Made by a program: the position numbers and the translations under genes. Source: Halobacillus kuroshimensis DSM 18393 (GTDB lineage: Bacteria > Bacillota > Bacilli > Bacillales > Halobacillaceae). Taken from it: DNA of 64,000 bases. The notes beneath the pieces were generated by a model that was given only the letters and a program-made list of their open reading frames with translations, did no database searches and had not been told where the DNA came from. Location: contig NZ_AUDY01000008.1 of the NCBI RefSeq assembly GCF_000425705.1, forward strand, positions 930,001-994,000, given 5' to 3'. Below, one piece after another: positions 17,675 to 25,536 of this stretch (positions are counted from its first letter, which is position 1; each line of letters opens with the position of its first letter).

Positions 17675-18619
17675 TTACACTTTTTTCTCATACGCAGGCT
17701 GGGACAGATCCACGAACGATTGGATTAAATCATCATAACTTAAGCCGATCTCTTGAGCAGCATCAGGAAACAGACTCGTCGGAGTCATTCCCGGCAGAGT
17801 ATTGACTTCAAGAATAACCGGTTCATTTTTATCATTAATAATGAAATCCACGCGTGAATAAACATCACATCCCAGCAGCTGATGAGCACGTACGGCATCT
17901 TCCTGAAGCTTCGCCGTAATATCAGCCGGGAGTTCAGCTGGTACGATATGTTCACTTCCACCTGGTTGATATTTTGAATCAAAATCGTAATAATCATTCT
18001 TCGGAATAATTTCAATGACCGGTAGAGCCTTCTCTTCCCCTCTGCGCCCCATGACGGGTACAGTTACTTCTCTTCCTTTTACATAATCTTCTACGAGAAT
18101 CATAGAATCCGACTGTGCTGCTGTTTTGACAGCCCGGCCGGCATCTGCCTCATCCTTTACGATAGTCAGACCCAGTGTGGACCCTTCCTGATTCGGTTTA
18201 ATGACAAATGGAACCTGAAACTGCTGTTTGATATCATGTTCAATCGAAGACCATTGACTCTCATCTGTGACATCGAAGGCCGCGCTCTCCGCTGTGTTCA
18301 AGCCGTTCAGGGAAAAGATCTGCTTGGATTTAGCCTTATCCATGGCGAGAGCAGAAGCCAGCACCCCCGAACCAACATAAGGAAGACCCTTCATATCAAG
18401 AAGACCTTGAATCCTTCCGTCTTCGCCAAAGCGACCGTGCAGACCAATGAATACAAGGTCGACATCAAGCGCTGTGACCTGGTCCAGACGATCCGGTGAA
18501 AAATCGACGGCCGTAACCTCATGGCCTTTATTCTCCAATGCTTGTATAATTCCCTTTCCAGTAGACAAGGAAACTTCCCGTTCCCCTGAGGTTCCTCCAT
18601 ATAAAACCGCAATCTTCAT
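17675..18619 (-). CDS. ddl: D-alanine--D-alanine ligase
   Basis: Ddl joins two D-alanines for the peptidoglycan stem peptide. The 314-residue ATP-grasp protein has VLYGGTSGEREVSL at the N-terminus, ATP-grasp residues VIKPNQEGSTLGLT, VEDYVKGREVTV, and the metal-site EVNTLPGMTPTSLFP at the C-terminus. GAAATG context with TGGAGTGTAGGAA serves as ribosome binding region. It is inserted between gudB and mecB, unlike B. subtilis. I see no clear terminator after it. Confidence 0.94.
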   Translation of the reverse strand: MKIAVLYGGTSGEREVSLSTGKGIIQALENKGHEVTAVDFSPDRLDQVTALDVDLVFIGLHGRFGEDGRIQGLLDMKGLPYVGSGVLASALAMDKAKSKQIFSLNGLNTAESAAFDVTDESQWSSIEHDIKQQFQVPFVIKPNQEGSTLGLTIVKDEADAGRAVKTAAQSDSMILVEDYVKGREVTVPVMGRRGEEKALPVIEIIPKNDYYDFDSKYQPGGSEHIVPAELPADITAKLQEDAVRAHQLLGCDVYSRVDFIINDKNEPVILEVNTLPGMTPTSLFPDAAQEIGLSYDDLIQSFVDLSQPAYEKKV

Positions 18620-18700
18620 TTCCTACACTCCATTTCCTACCACGATATAGATTTGCCAACCTTTATAGTAACACGTTTGACAACAGCCCTTCTATCCATA

Positions 18701-18736
18701 AATAAAAAGAACGAGCTTTTCTTCAAGACTCGTTCC
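18701..18736 (-). terminator. Terminator after mecB
   Basis: Minus-strand stem GAACGAG / CTCGTTC with a 13-base loop followed by TTTTTATTT, just downstream of the mecB stop. Confidence 0.8.
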
Positions 18737-18743
18737 TTCATCA

Positions 18744-19328
18744 TTAAGAGAAATGTTTAGTTATTAATCCACAGGCATCTTTGTCCATAATCAACTTCCC
18801 ATATTCAATCAGCCGATATGATGTTACGGCTGTAGCTGAAGCGTATTCAGAAAGCAGGGCAATGACCTGATCCTGGTCCAGGTGATCTATTTCTTTATCT
18901 TCCAGGAGCATATAATAGGAATCCTCATAATGATAAATACTTCCACCTGTCACACCAAGCTGATGCAGGTGGATCCCGGCCTGGATGACGTGTTCGAAAT
19001 CAGAAAAGGAAAACATCATTTCCTTGCTCTCATCAAGGGTTACCTTCATTTCAAGGTAGTCTTCGTCATCTTCCTCAATATCAGCAGGCTCTGTTCTTGT
19101 CACAACGACAAGCATGCCTTGTGCCTGAAGCAGATAAACCTGCACGAGCAGAACTCCTGTAAGCTCTACTCCGAGCTCTATGCCTGCGTCATACATCATA
19201 TCGCTGAATATCCGGTGTACGCGAGGTAGATCATTCCAAAGTTCCTCGCGGGAGAGGCCCCGGTCCATTAAATCGTCAAAAGTAAGGAAAATCTTGAACT
19301 TTTCACTCGTCATTCTCTCTACTCGCAT
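18744..19328 (-). CDS. mecB: ClpC adaptor protein, MecA family (YpbH/MecB)
   Basis: MecA-family adaptors bring substrates to the ClpCP protease. The 194-residue protein begins MRVERMTSEKFKIFLTFDDL, the typical N-terminal substrate-binding domain with its Gly-Leu-rich DLMDRGLSREELW, then an acidic linker (EEDDEDYLEMK) and a C-terminal ClpC-binding domain. The position next to a YpbG-type phosphoesterase identifies it as the YpbH paralogue. GGGGGGCGATCAT precedes the ATG. The original mecA would be expected elsewhere. Confidence 0.9.
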   Translation of the reverse strand: MRVERMTSEKFKIFLTFDDLMDRGLSREELWNDLPRVHRIFSDMMYDAGIELGVELTGVLLVQVYLLQAQGMLVVVTRTEPADIEEDDEDYLEMKVTLDESKEMMFSFSDFEHVIQAGIHLHQLGVTGGSIYHYEDSYYMLLEDKEIDHLDQDQVIALLSEYASATAVTSYRLIEYGKLIMDKDACGLITKHFS

Positions 19329-19450
19329 ATGATCGCCCCCCTAGTCACGATGTGTTATCTATATAGTATGATGACCAGCGCCATTATGGCACCTTTTTTC
19401 AAATTATATCCGACATTTCAAGCCGGGGGCAAATATAATTTCCCAGTCCA

Positions 19451-20350
19451 TCAGTTCGTTTGCAGCCACTGTTCCCATGCACGCTTGGAATTTCCAACGA
19501 TAAACGGCTGAATCCGTTTTTTGTCCAATTCAGACAGCCGGTCATAGGCATACCCTCCGAGACCTATCTTAAGAGAGGGAAATTCACGCTGAAGCGCTTC
19601 GGCCAGACGAATCGTGATCGGTATGTTTTTCTTTAGTGTACAGGACATGAACATATAAGCGGGCTCAATTTCATTGATTACGATATCGATATCCCCTCCG
19701 GCAATGCTCTGGCCGAGATAGATGACATCATAGCCTTTCCGCTTCAAAAAGAGGGCAAAAATAAGCAGGCCCAGTTCGTGCCGTTCATTCGGGCCGCATA
19801 CGAGCAGAGCTCTAGGAAGCATACTGTCCGATGGAATGGAAAGAAGCATCATGCCTATACGGGAGCGGATGAACTGGCTGGCAAAGTGCTCGTGAGCACT
19901 TGTGATTTTGTTTTCCTCCCACAAATCCCCGATTTTCACGAGAATCGGGCCGATAATATCAATCGCGACCGTTTCAGGCGTGAACAGACTGAATGCATGA
20001 TCAAGATGCCGCTGGGCGTCATTTTCATTAAATGAAAGAAGGCTGTCCAGCAGCTGATCACCAATTTTATCAAGCTGTGTGCGGTTTTCCGAGTGCTCAT
20101 TATGGGTGACGGCTTCCTCATTGCTTTCCAGGAGTGAAACCGCCTGTGATATCGTAAAGCCTTTATCCACTTTTTCCATCAACCATTTTAATATTCTGAT
20201 ATGCTCATCTGTATAAAGCCGATGACCCGCTTCATTGCGCGAAGGACGGATCATTCTGTATCGACGTTCCCAGGCTCGGAGTGTTCCAGGCTGGATGCCC
20301 AGCATCTGTGACACCGCTTTAATATTATATTTTGCTTTAGTCGTAGCCAT
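19451..20350 (-). CDS. MerR-family regulator with cobalamin-binding domain (CarH/LitR type)
   Basis: A 299-residue regulator with an N-terminal MerR helix-turn-helix (YNIKAVSQMLGIQPGTLRAWERRY, arginine-rich wing RNEAGHRLY), a helical B12-cap domain around residues 90-160, and a C-terminal Rossmann-type B12 domain. Two features match light-sensing CarH/LitR repressors: the cap motif W-x9-E-H, here WEENKITSAHEH, and an E-x-H-x-x-G cobalamin-ligand motif in NERHELG. In that family adenosylcobalamin keeps a DNA-binding tetramer in the dark and light breaks it. No carotenoid gene is adjacent. A good SigA promoter lies upstream. Confidence 0.88.
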   Translation of the reverse strand: MATTKAKYNIKAVSQMLGIQPGTLRAWERRYRMIRPSRNEAGHRLYTDEHIRILKWLMEKVDKGFTISQAVSLLESNEEAVTHNEHSENRTQLDKIGDQLLDSLLSFNENDAQRHLDHAFSLFTPETVAIDIIGPILVKIGDLWEENKITSAHEHFASQFIRSRIGMMLLSIPSDSMLPRALLVCGPNERHELGLLIFALFLKRKGYDVIYLGQSIAGGDIDIVINEIEPAYMFMSCTLKKNIPITIRLAEALQREFPSLKIGLGGYAYDRLSELDKKRIQPFIVGNSKRAWEQWLQTN

Positions 20351-20381
20351 AAGCCTGCCTCCAAGTAAGTCTTTTGCTTTA

Positions 20382-20411
20382 ATTATATAGGAATCAAACG
20401 TATTGTGTAAA
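20382..20411 (-). promoter_or_regulatory. SigA-type promoter of the MerR/B12 regulator
   Basis: Minus strand TTTACA (20406-20411), an 18-base spacer and TATAAT (20382-20387), about 30 bases upstream of the start codon. AT-rich flanks could hold an operator for autoregulation, but I see no certain palindrome. Confidence 0.65.
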
Positions 20412-20424
20412 ATTTGTATATTCT

Positions 20425-21219
20425 TTATGCAAGGTTTTTAGATGAATTCTTTACATATCCACCGATGTCAATGACGTGACACTCTGCTCTTGTCCCGAGC
20501 CTTAACGGCAGCAGGGATGTTCCGTACCCTTCACTCACCAGGTGAGGAATAGAATCCCTCCTGCTCCATCCTCCACGCTGATAGGGACCCATGCCGAACA
20601 GCCTGATCTGTCCCCCATGAGTATGACCACTCAATATGAGATCATACTTCTTTTTTTCCTGGGCATTCATCTGACTGTATACATAAGGATCGTGTACGCA
20701 TAAGATTCGGAAACAAGAAGAATCAGCCAGTTCCACCGACCGCCTCGGCTTCAGGAAATAAGGATCAAGACCCGTGACTATGAACGGTGTTCCTCCTTTT
20801 CCTTCTCCCTCCACATCCTCATTGGACAACGTTACAACCCGATGTCTGTCTAATACGGCTGTAAGCGGTTCTTCGATCAGTTCATGATCATTGTTGCCTG
20901 GTATAAAGTAAACCGGTACTTCCCAATGGTTCAAACGTCTCAGGTTCGTCTCTAGTTTAGAAATGGATGTCCGCTTATCCACCAGATCTCCACCGATAAT
21001 GACGGCATCCACTTTCCCGGCGTTTTTTAATGTTTGTTCTTTAATGAGGCGGTTATGTATATCAGAGATAAAGAAAATACGCAGGCGGTCTTCGTCATTT
21101 CCAAAGGCGGTCTGCACCACTTCCTCCCTGACATGATCTCTACCAGCCAGATACCTCATATACAAAAGCATACTCAGTCCTGCCACAGCCAATACAAGTA
21201 TCCATATCAACAACTCCAT
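20425..21219 (-). CDS. ypbG: Metallophosphoesterase, YpbG-like
   Basis: A 264-residue calcineurin-like phosphoesterase with an N-terminal membrane anchor (residues 3-25). The metal ligands are seen in order: SDIHNR, GGDLVDKR, PGNNDHE, the HD pair in CVHDPY and SGHTHGGQIR near the C-terminus. Its substrate cannot be told from sequence. Position beside mecB matches ypbG of B. subtilis. AAGGAGGTGGG precedes the ATG. Its 3' end is only 14 bases from the MerR-gene promoter -35. Confidence 0.9.
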   Translation of the reverse strand: MELLIWILVLAVAGLSMLLYMRYLAGRDHVREEVVQTAFGNDEDRLRIFFISDIHNRLIKEQTLKNAGKVDAVIIGGDLVDKRTSISKLETNLRRLNHWEVPVYFIPGNNDHELIEEPLTAVLDRHRVVTLSNEDVEGEGKGGTPFIVTGLDPYFLKPRRSVELADSSCFRILCVHDPYVYSQMNAQEKKKYDLILSGHTHGGQIRLFGMGPYQRGGWSRRDSIPHLVSEGYGTSLLPLRLGTRAECHVIDIGGYVKNSSKNLA

Positions 21220-21264
21220 CCCACCTCCTTGATTCTCGCAACGAAAATATCATCATAGCATATC

Positions 21265-21301
21265 CAAAAAAACACCGCTATGCCCGGATAGGCACAGCGG
21301 C
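21265..21301 (-). terminator. Terminator after the CBS-domain gene
   Basis: Minus-strand stem CCGCTGTGCC / GGCATAGCGG with one G-T pair, then TGTTTTTTT, six bases after the stop codon. Confidence 0.88.
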
Positions 21302-21306
21302 AGTGA

Positions 21307-21945
21307 TTATACATGTTTGACACTTAAGATTCGAAAGCCTGATTTTTCAAGTTTCTTTGTAAAGGCTTCTATATTATCATTTTCCTCAATTTTCAAAACG
21401 ATTCTCCTCGCCAGCTTATCCGTCTCGTCAAAGGTAGCAAGGGAAATTACGTTTTCGTGATAGTTTTTGATGATATCCCCCAGTCGTTCAATCCGGCCCT
21501 CAGACTCTTCTGATGTAAAGGCGATCCGAATGCCTTGTTTCTTTACACCAAAGGCACTCTCAAATTGTTCAATCACATCATACCGTGTCACAAGCCCTTG
21601 AAAAACTCGGTGGTCATCCACCACCGCGAGTACGGCAAAGCCCTTGAACATAGGTAGTGTCCGTTCAAACACTTCTTCATTGGTGATACAGAAATCTTCA
21701 TATCCGGCCGCTTCCCCTGCAGGTGTTTCTTCCAGGAAAGTTCCCGTGTCCTGTCCACCGGCCTTTTTATAGCAGGATTCATAAATCATTTCCTTCGAAA
21801 TCATACCTTTGAATAGGTTCCCTTCCAGTACAGGCACAGCCTCGATGTCTTTCTGCTCCAACAGTTCCAGCACGTCTTTCAAGCTGGTGTTTACATCTGC
21901 TGTAAATGACTGATGAACTGGTTTCATGATCCCTTTTACAAACAT
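21307..21945 (-). CDS. CBS-pair protein with C-terminal ACT-like domain (AcuB-like)
   Basis: A 212-residue soluble protein. Two CBS motifs are seen (residues about 5-60 and 80-140, with VKGIMKPVHQSFTADVNTSL and GFAVLAVVDDHRVFQGLVTR), then an ACT-like fold (residues 145-212, ending EKSGFRILSVKHV). This order resembles AcuB-type regulators that sense adenine nucleotides, but no acetoin genes are nearby, so the regulated partner is unknown. ATG at 21945 follows AGAGGTGACAGGT; the GTG inside that site is rejected. Confidence 0.8.
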   Translation of the reverse strand: MFVKGIMKPVHQSFTADVNTSLKDVLELLEQKDIEAVPVLEGNLFKGMISKEMIYESCYKKAGGQDTGTFLEETPAGEAAGYEDFCITNEEVFERTLPMFKGFAVLAVVDDHRVFQGLVTRYDVIEQFESAFGVKKQGIRIAFTSEESEGRIERLGDIIKNYHENVISLATFDETDKLARRIVLKIEENDNIEAFTKKLEKSGFRILSVKHV

Positions 21946-22015
21946 ACCTGTCACCTCTTTCTTTTATCGTCAGTATCTTATTCGCCTGAAGCCGGCGGTT
22001 CTCCTGCCTTAATCA

Positions 22016-22044
22016 GAATAGGACAACATTTGGACACATATATT
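22016..22044 (+). promoter_or_regulatory. Probable SigE promoter of cotJABC
   Basis: GAATAGG (22016-22022), a 14-base spacer and CATATATT (22037-22044), with 5 of 7 and 7 of 8 matches to the SigE consensus, 27 bases before the cotJA start. cotJ is a SigE operon in B. subtilis. Confidence 0.55.
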
Positions 22045-22070
22045 TTTGGAGACAAAGGGAGTGTTGAAAT

Positions 22071-22292
22071 ATGTATACACCAGTGAAGTGCTACCACCCT
22101 TATTACGGGCCTTTTGATCCGTGTCCCCCCATCAGGACCAAGTGTTACCAGACACCACCTAATTTATACCTCGGATTCCAGCCAATGAACCTGCAGCAGT
22201 ATCCTCTGCAGGAAGCTTTATACAAAGGAACCTTATGGCCCTGTCTTTATGACCCCTACCCGACGCCCGTACCTAAAGGAGGAAAAGGATGA
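22071..22292 (+). CDS. cotJA: Spore coat protein CotJA
   Basis: A 73-residue Pro-, Tyr- and Cys-rich protein (HPYYGPFDPCPP, PPNLYLGFQPMNLQQYPLQEAL) typical of CotJA. It is required for assembling CotJC into the spore coat. First gene of the cotJABC operon; its end overlaps the cotJB start by four bases (ATGA). GGGAGTGTTGAAAT lies before the ATG. Confidence 0.93.
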   Translation: MYTPVKCYHPYYGPFDPCPPIRTKCYQTPPNLYLGFQPMNLQQYPLQEALYKGTLWPCLYDPYPTPVPKGGKG

Positions 22293-22558
22293 AGCAGGGT
22301 CAATCCCACGATCAGGAGCGCTATTCCTTGATGGAAAAAATTCAAATGGTCGATTTCGCTCTGGTTGATTTAACGCTTTATTTGGACACACATCCCGAAG
22401 ATACGCAGGCGGTTCAGCAGTTTAATCAGCTTGCAGTGGAAAGCCGGGATTTGAAAACCGTCTTTGAGCAGAAATACGGTCCCCTCCGTCAGTATGGGGG
22501 CAGTTTTTCCGGATACCCTTGGAACTGGTCCGATGCCCCTTGGCCATGGCAGCTGTAA
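22289..22558 (+). CDS. cotJB: Spore coat protein CotJB
   Basis: An 89-residue protein with a helical core (EKIQMVDFALVDLTLYLDTHP) and an aromatic tail (GYPWNWSDAPWPWQL), the CotJB pattern. It sits between cotJA (overlapping) and cotJC (26 bases away). It is a coat component of uncertain function. AAGGAGGAAAAGG precedes the ATG. Confidence 0.93.
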   Translation: MKQGQSHDQERYSLMEKIQMVDFALVDLTLYLDTHPEDTQAVQQFNQLAVESRDLKTVFEQKYGPLRQYGGSFSGYPWNWSDAPWPWQL

Positions 22559-22584
22559 ATCTTTGAACTTTTAGGAGGAATCTC

Positions 22585-23154
22585 ATGTGGTTTTATGAAA
22601 AGAAACTGCAGTATCCGGTTAAAGTAACGGAATGCAACCCCAGACTGGCCAAATATCTCATCGAACAATACGGCGGGGCGGACGGGGAATTGTCGGCCGC
22701 CCTCCGCTATTTGAACCAGAGATATACCATCCCTGATAAAGTCATCGGATTACTAACAGATATAGGAACAGAGGAGTTTGCCCATCTTGAAATGATTGCG
22801 ACCATGATTTATAAATTGACGAAGGATGCTACACCAGAACAAATGAAAGAGGCAGGGCTTGGCGCGCATTACGCCAACCACGATCACGCTCTGTATTATC
22901 AAAATGCAGCAGGGAGCCCTTGGACAGCTACATATATAGCAGCCAAAGGAGATCCCATCGCTGATTTGTATGAGGATATAGCTGCCGAGGAAAAAGCACG
23001 GGCCACCTATCAATGGATCATTAATATGTCCGATGACCCGTGCCTCAATGACAGTCTCAAATTTCTCAGGGAGCGCGAAGTCATCCACTCCCAGCGCTTC
23101 CGGGAAGCTGTGGAGATTTTAAAATTCGAAAAGGACCGTAAACAATTCTTTTAA
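22585..23154 (+). CDS. cotJC: Spore coat protein CotJC, manganese-catalase family
   Basis: A 189-residue ferritin-like four-helix protein of the Mn-catalase family. Likely di-manganese ligands are in the Glu/His segments GADGELSAALRYLNQRY, DIGTEEFAHLEM, EDIAAEEKARATYQW and EREVIHSQRF. In spores it may remove peroxide or have a structural role. TTAGGAGGAATCTC precedes the ATG. A terminator follows within 10 bases. Confidence 0.94.
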   Translation: MWFYEKKLQYPVKVTECNPRLAKYLIEQYGGADGELSAALRYLNQRYTIPDKVIGLLTDIGTEEFAHLEMIATMIYKLTKDATPEQMKEAGLGAHYANHDHALYYQNAAGSPWTATYIAAKGDPIADLYEDIAAEEKARATYQWIINMSDDPCLNDSLKFLREREVIHSQRFREAVEILKFEKDRKQFF

Positions 23155-23158
23155 CCGT

Positions 23159-23443
23159 TCAGCGCTCCACCGTGATTTCTTCATGGTAGGGCGCTTTTTC
23201 ATTCAAATTCAGCGGCTGAAAAGATATCCCCTTGAGCCATTCGCCCCATAAAGGATAAGAGAAGACAAAGCAAATGAGAACTATGAATACGATAAACCAA
23301 AAACGGATCCAGGCGGTGCTGACTTTCCACCTGACTCTTCCGGTTCTGCTTGTATGGACCTCCTGCCGCGGCGGCAGTCCCAGCACATCGAGGTCTTTCT
23401 GTTCTTTTTCTTCATGGTTTTCATGTTTATCCGTCTGATGCAT
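23159..23443 (-). CDS. Small single-pass membrane protein, unknown
   Basis: A 94-residue protein with a charged N-terminal 30 residues (HQTDKHENHEEKEQKDLD), one strong membrane helix near residues 48-66 (FWFIVFIVLICFVFSYPLW) and a short outer tail. It is not recognised. The start at 23443 follows GGAAATGGGGGGAGAAGC and overlaps the 3' end of the CAAX-protease gene by 17 bases, so the two are coupled. A longer in-frame start would lie deep inside the protease gene and is rejected. The 3' end carries the opposing cotJ terminator. Confidence 0.65.
   Translation of the reverse strand: MHQTDKHENHEEKEQKDLDVLGLPPRQEVHTSRTGRVRWKVSTAWIRFWFIVFIVLICFVFSYPLWGEWLKGISFQPLNLNEKAPYHEEITVER
23161..23200 (+). 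terminator. Terminator of cotJABC, inside the end of the convergent gene
   Basis: Fifteen-base stem with arms starting AGCGCTCCACC and ending GGTAGGGCGCT (two G-T pairs, one mismatch), then TTTTTC. It lies within the last codons of the 23159-23443 gene on the other strand. Confidence 0.82.
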
Positions 23444-24029
23444 GCTTCTCCCCCCATTTCCCGAGCCTGATCCAGACACCGAGAACAACATCAATGATGA
23501 AATGAGCTGTAATGGTAACAGCGAGACTTCCTGTTGCTTCATACATGTACCCGATAAAGAAACTGACAAATAAAACCGACAACAGCAGCACCACCCGTTT
23601 TAAGTAACGGATATGCAGAATGGCAAACAGCACACTTGCTGTTATATAACCGAACTCATGATGGAGGACGCCCCTGAACAGCATTTCCTCACTTACGGCA
23701 ACAAGCAGAGTGATGAAGATAATCCCAGGAAAAGACCGGCTCGCAAAAACCCTTTTATTGACTCCTCCATCATCATAAGCACTCTCAGGTAAAACATACA
23801 TGAGAAACAAATCAATGAGAAGGACAATAAGTCCCGGAATGACACCGTAAAGCCACCAGTCCCGCCAATTTATATGAAATTGTTCCTGCCACTCGGAAAG
23901 AAACGGGTCAAAAAGAAATGCACTTGCCACGACAGCGGCAGACAGAATGATCATCTGCGTCAAAAGAAGGTGAAAGGTGATCTGTTTGTCTGACATTTCC
24001 TGGATCATTTCCTGCTGGGCCTTACGCAT
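23427..24029 (-). CDS. ypbD: CPBP-family intramembrane metalloprotease (YpbD-like)
   Basis: A 200-residue membrane protein with about six helices and the CAAX-protease/bacteriocin-processing signature: EEMLFRG near residue 114, FAILH near 136 and HFIIDVV near 176, which supply the active-site Glu and His. Natural substrate is unknown. It overlaps recQ by eight bases and the small membrane gene by 17, an order recQ-ypbD shared with B. subtilis. Confidence 0.88.
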   Translation of the reverse strand: MRKAQQEMIQEMSDKQITFHLLLTQMIILSAAVVASAFLFDPFLSEWQEQFHINWRDWWLYGVIPGLIVLLIDLFLMYVLPESAYDDGGVNKRVFASRSFPGIIFITLLVAVSEEMLFRGVLHHEFGYITASVLFAILHIRYLKRVVLLLSVLFVSFFIGYMYEATGSLAVTITAHFIIDVVLGVWIRLGKWGEKHASDG

Positions 24030-25536
24030 GGGGCGGCCCCTGATGAAAAATCATCTGCAGGCGCTCCTTCCATGATTCTGCTGCCGGAGTTTCCTGTGAC
24101 TCCTGAAAGGTTAGATGATTTACAGAAAAACCACAGGCATCACAGCATGGAACATAAGGTGGCCGGATATGGTCCTGAAAAGATTGGTATAAAGCTTCCC
24201 TGCGGCATCCTGTATGATGAATCCATGTCAGCATTTCCGTAAGTTTCCCCTGCTTATAGGTCCAACGCTCCCGCAGCAGCGCGTGCAGACGGCTTTCAAA
24301 ATCCATGGGAAACGGCTGAACCTTTCCATGATTCAGCACGCCCCGCTCTTCTGCCTGGTATTTGATGAAATTCCACTGCGATTCAGAAAGCTGAAGCTGC
24401 TCCATGATTGACGCATCCTCCAGAAGCTCCTGTCCTTCCTGCCGTTTCAAATAACCAAGGACCAGATCCAGCTGCTCCCGTTCAGGCAGCTCACTCTGGA
24501 TAAGCATTTGAGGAAGATAGTGATCTTTTTTTGTAAACAAAACGAGACTGGCAGAAGGTTTTCCGTCTCTTCCCGCACGACCGATTTCCTGAATAAACGA
24601 CTCGGTCTGGGCCGGGAGGTGAAAATGAATAACCAGGCGGATGTCTTTTTTATCCACGCCCATGCCAAAGGCACTTGTACAGCAGATCACATCCAGCTGT
24701 CCACTCATAAACTGCTGCTGAACGAGCATACGGTCCGTCTGTTCCATGCCTCCGTGATAGAAGGCAGTTCGGTGGCTGAGCTTCTCTCTCAGCACAAAGC
24801 TTACCTTCTCAGCCCACTGACGGCTGGAGAAATAGATCATCGTCGGCGCGTGTATATGGGAGAGAATGTTTACGATTCTATCTGTTTTCTCCTCGGGGCT
24901 TTGGACTTCCTCCACTGACAGACTGATGTTCTGTTTATCCATAGGGTGGATATGGCGGATCATCCCCGGGCGGTTTAATTTTTCCATGATATCTCCCTGG
25001 ACTTCAGGTGTAGCGGTTGCACTCAGAGCAAGTACAGGAGGGCTTCCTATAGAGTCAATGATACGGTGCAGTTTTAAATAATCCGTACGAAATTCGTGCC
25101 CCCACTGGGAGATGCAGTGAGCTTCGTCAATGACAAAAAGAGGGACGGTCATTCGTCTAAAGTCCTCCTGGAGCCGTTCATTTTGAAGCATTTCCGGTGA
25201 AACATAGACAAGATCATACCGATCAAGATTCTGTATCACTTGTTTTTTTTCCTTTATATCCATAAAGCTGTTCAATGCTGTGACCGATTTATATCCGGAT
25301 GCCTTCAACTGCTTCACCTGATCGACCATCAAGGATATAAGCGGGGAGACAACGATGGTTGTTCCTTGGAGAAGCCTTGCGGGCAGTTGATAGCATAAGG
25401 ATTTACCCGTGCCTGTTGGAAGAATCCCCAGAACATCGTTTCCGTCCATCACATCCCGGATGACATCCTCCTGCCCTTCCCGGAACTGGTCGAAGCCGAA
25501 ATATTTTTTTAATGCTGATGCTAACTGTGTACTCAC
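24022..25536 (-). CDS. recQ: ATP-dependent DNA helicase RecQ (short form)
   Basis: A 3'-5' DNA helicase of 504 residues. Motif 0 FGFDQFREGQEDVI, Walker A LPTGTGKSLCYQLPA, DEAH box VIDEAHCISQWGH, motif III SATATPEV and motif VI QEIGRAGRDG are all present, followed by a Zn-binding region with PCCDACG. It lacks an HRDC domain, as does the short RecQ of B. subtilis. GTG start, overlapping the ypbB stop as GTGA. The usual DFRPDY after WGH reads EFRTDY here. Confidence 0.94.
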   Translation of the reverse strand: MSTQLASALKKYFGFDQFREGQEDVIRDVMDGNDVLGILPTGTGKSLCYQLPARLLQGTTIVVSPLISLMVDQVKQLKASGYKSVTALNSFMDIKEKKQVIQNLDRYDLVYVSPEMLQNERLQEDFRRMTVPLFVIDEAHCISQWGHEFRTDYLKLHRIIDSIGSPPVLALSATATPEVQGDIMEKLNRPGMIRHIHPMDKQNISLSVEEVQSPEEKTDRIVNILSHIHAPTMIYFSSRQWAEKVSFVLREKLSHRTAFYHGGMEQTDRMLVQQQFMSGQLDVICCTSAFGMGVDKKDIRLVIHFHLPAQTESFIQEIGRAGRDGKPSASLVLFTKKDHYLPQMLIQSELPEREQLDLVLGYLKRQEGQELLEDASIMEQLQLSESQWNFIKYQAEERGVLNHGKVQPFPMDFESRLHALLRERWTYKQGKLTEMLTWIHHTGCRREALYQSFQDHIRPPYVPCCDACGFSVNHLTFQESQETPAAESWKERLQMIFHQGPPHA

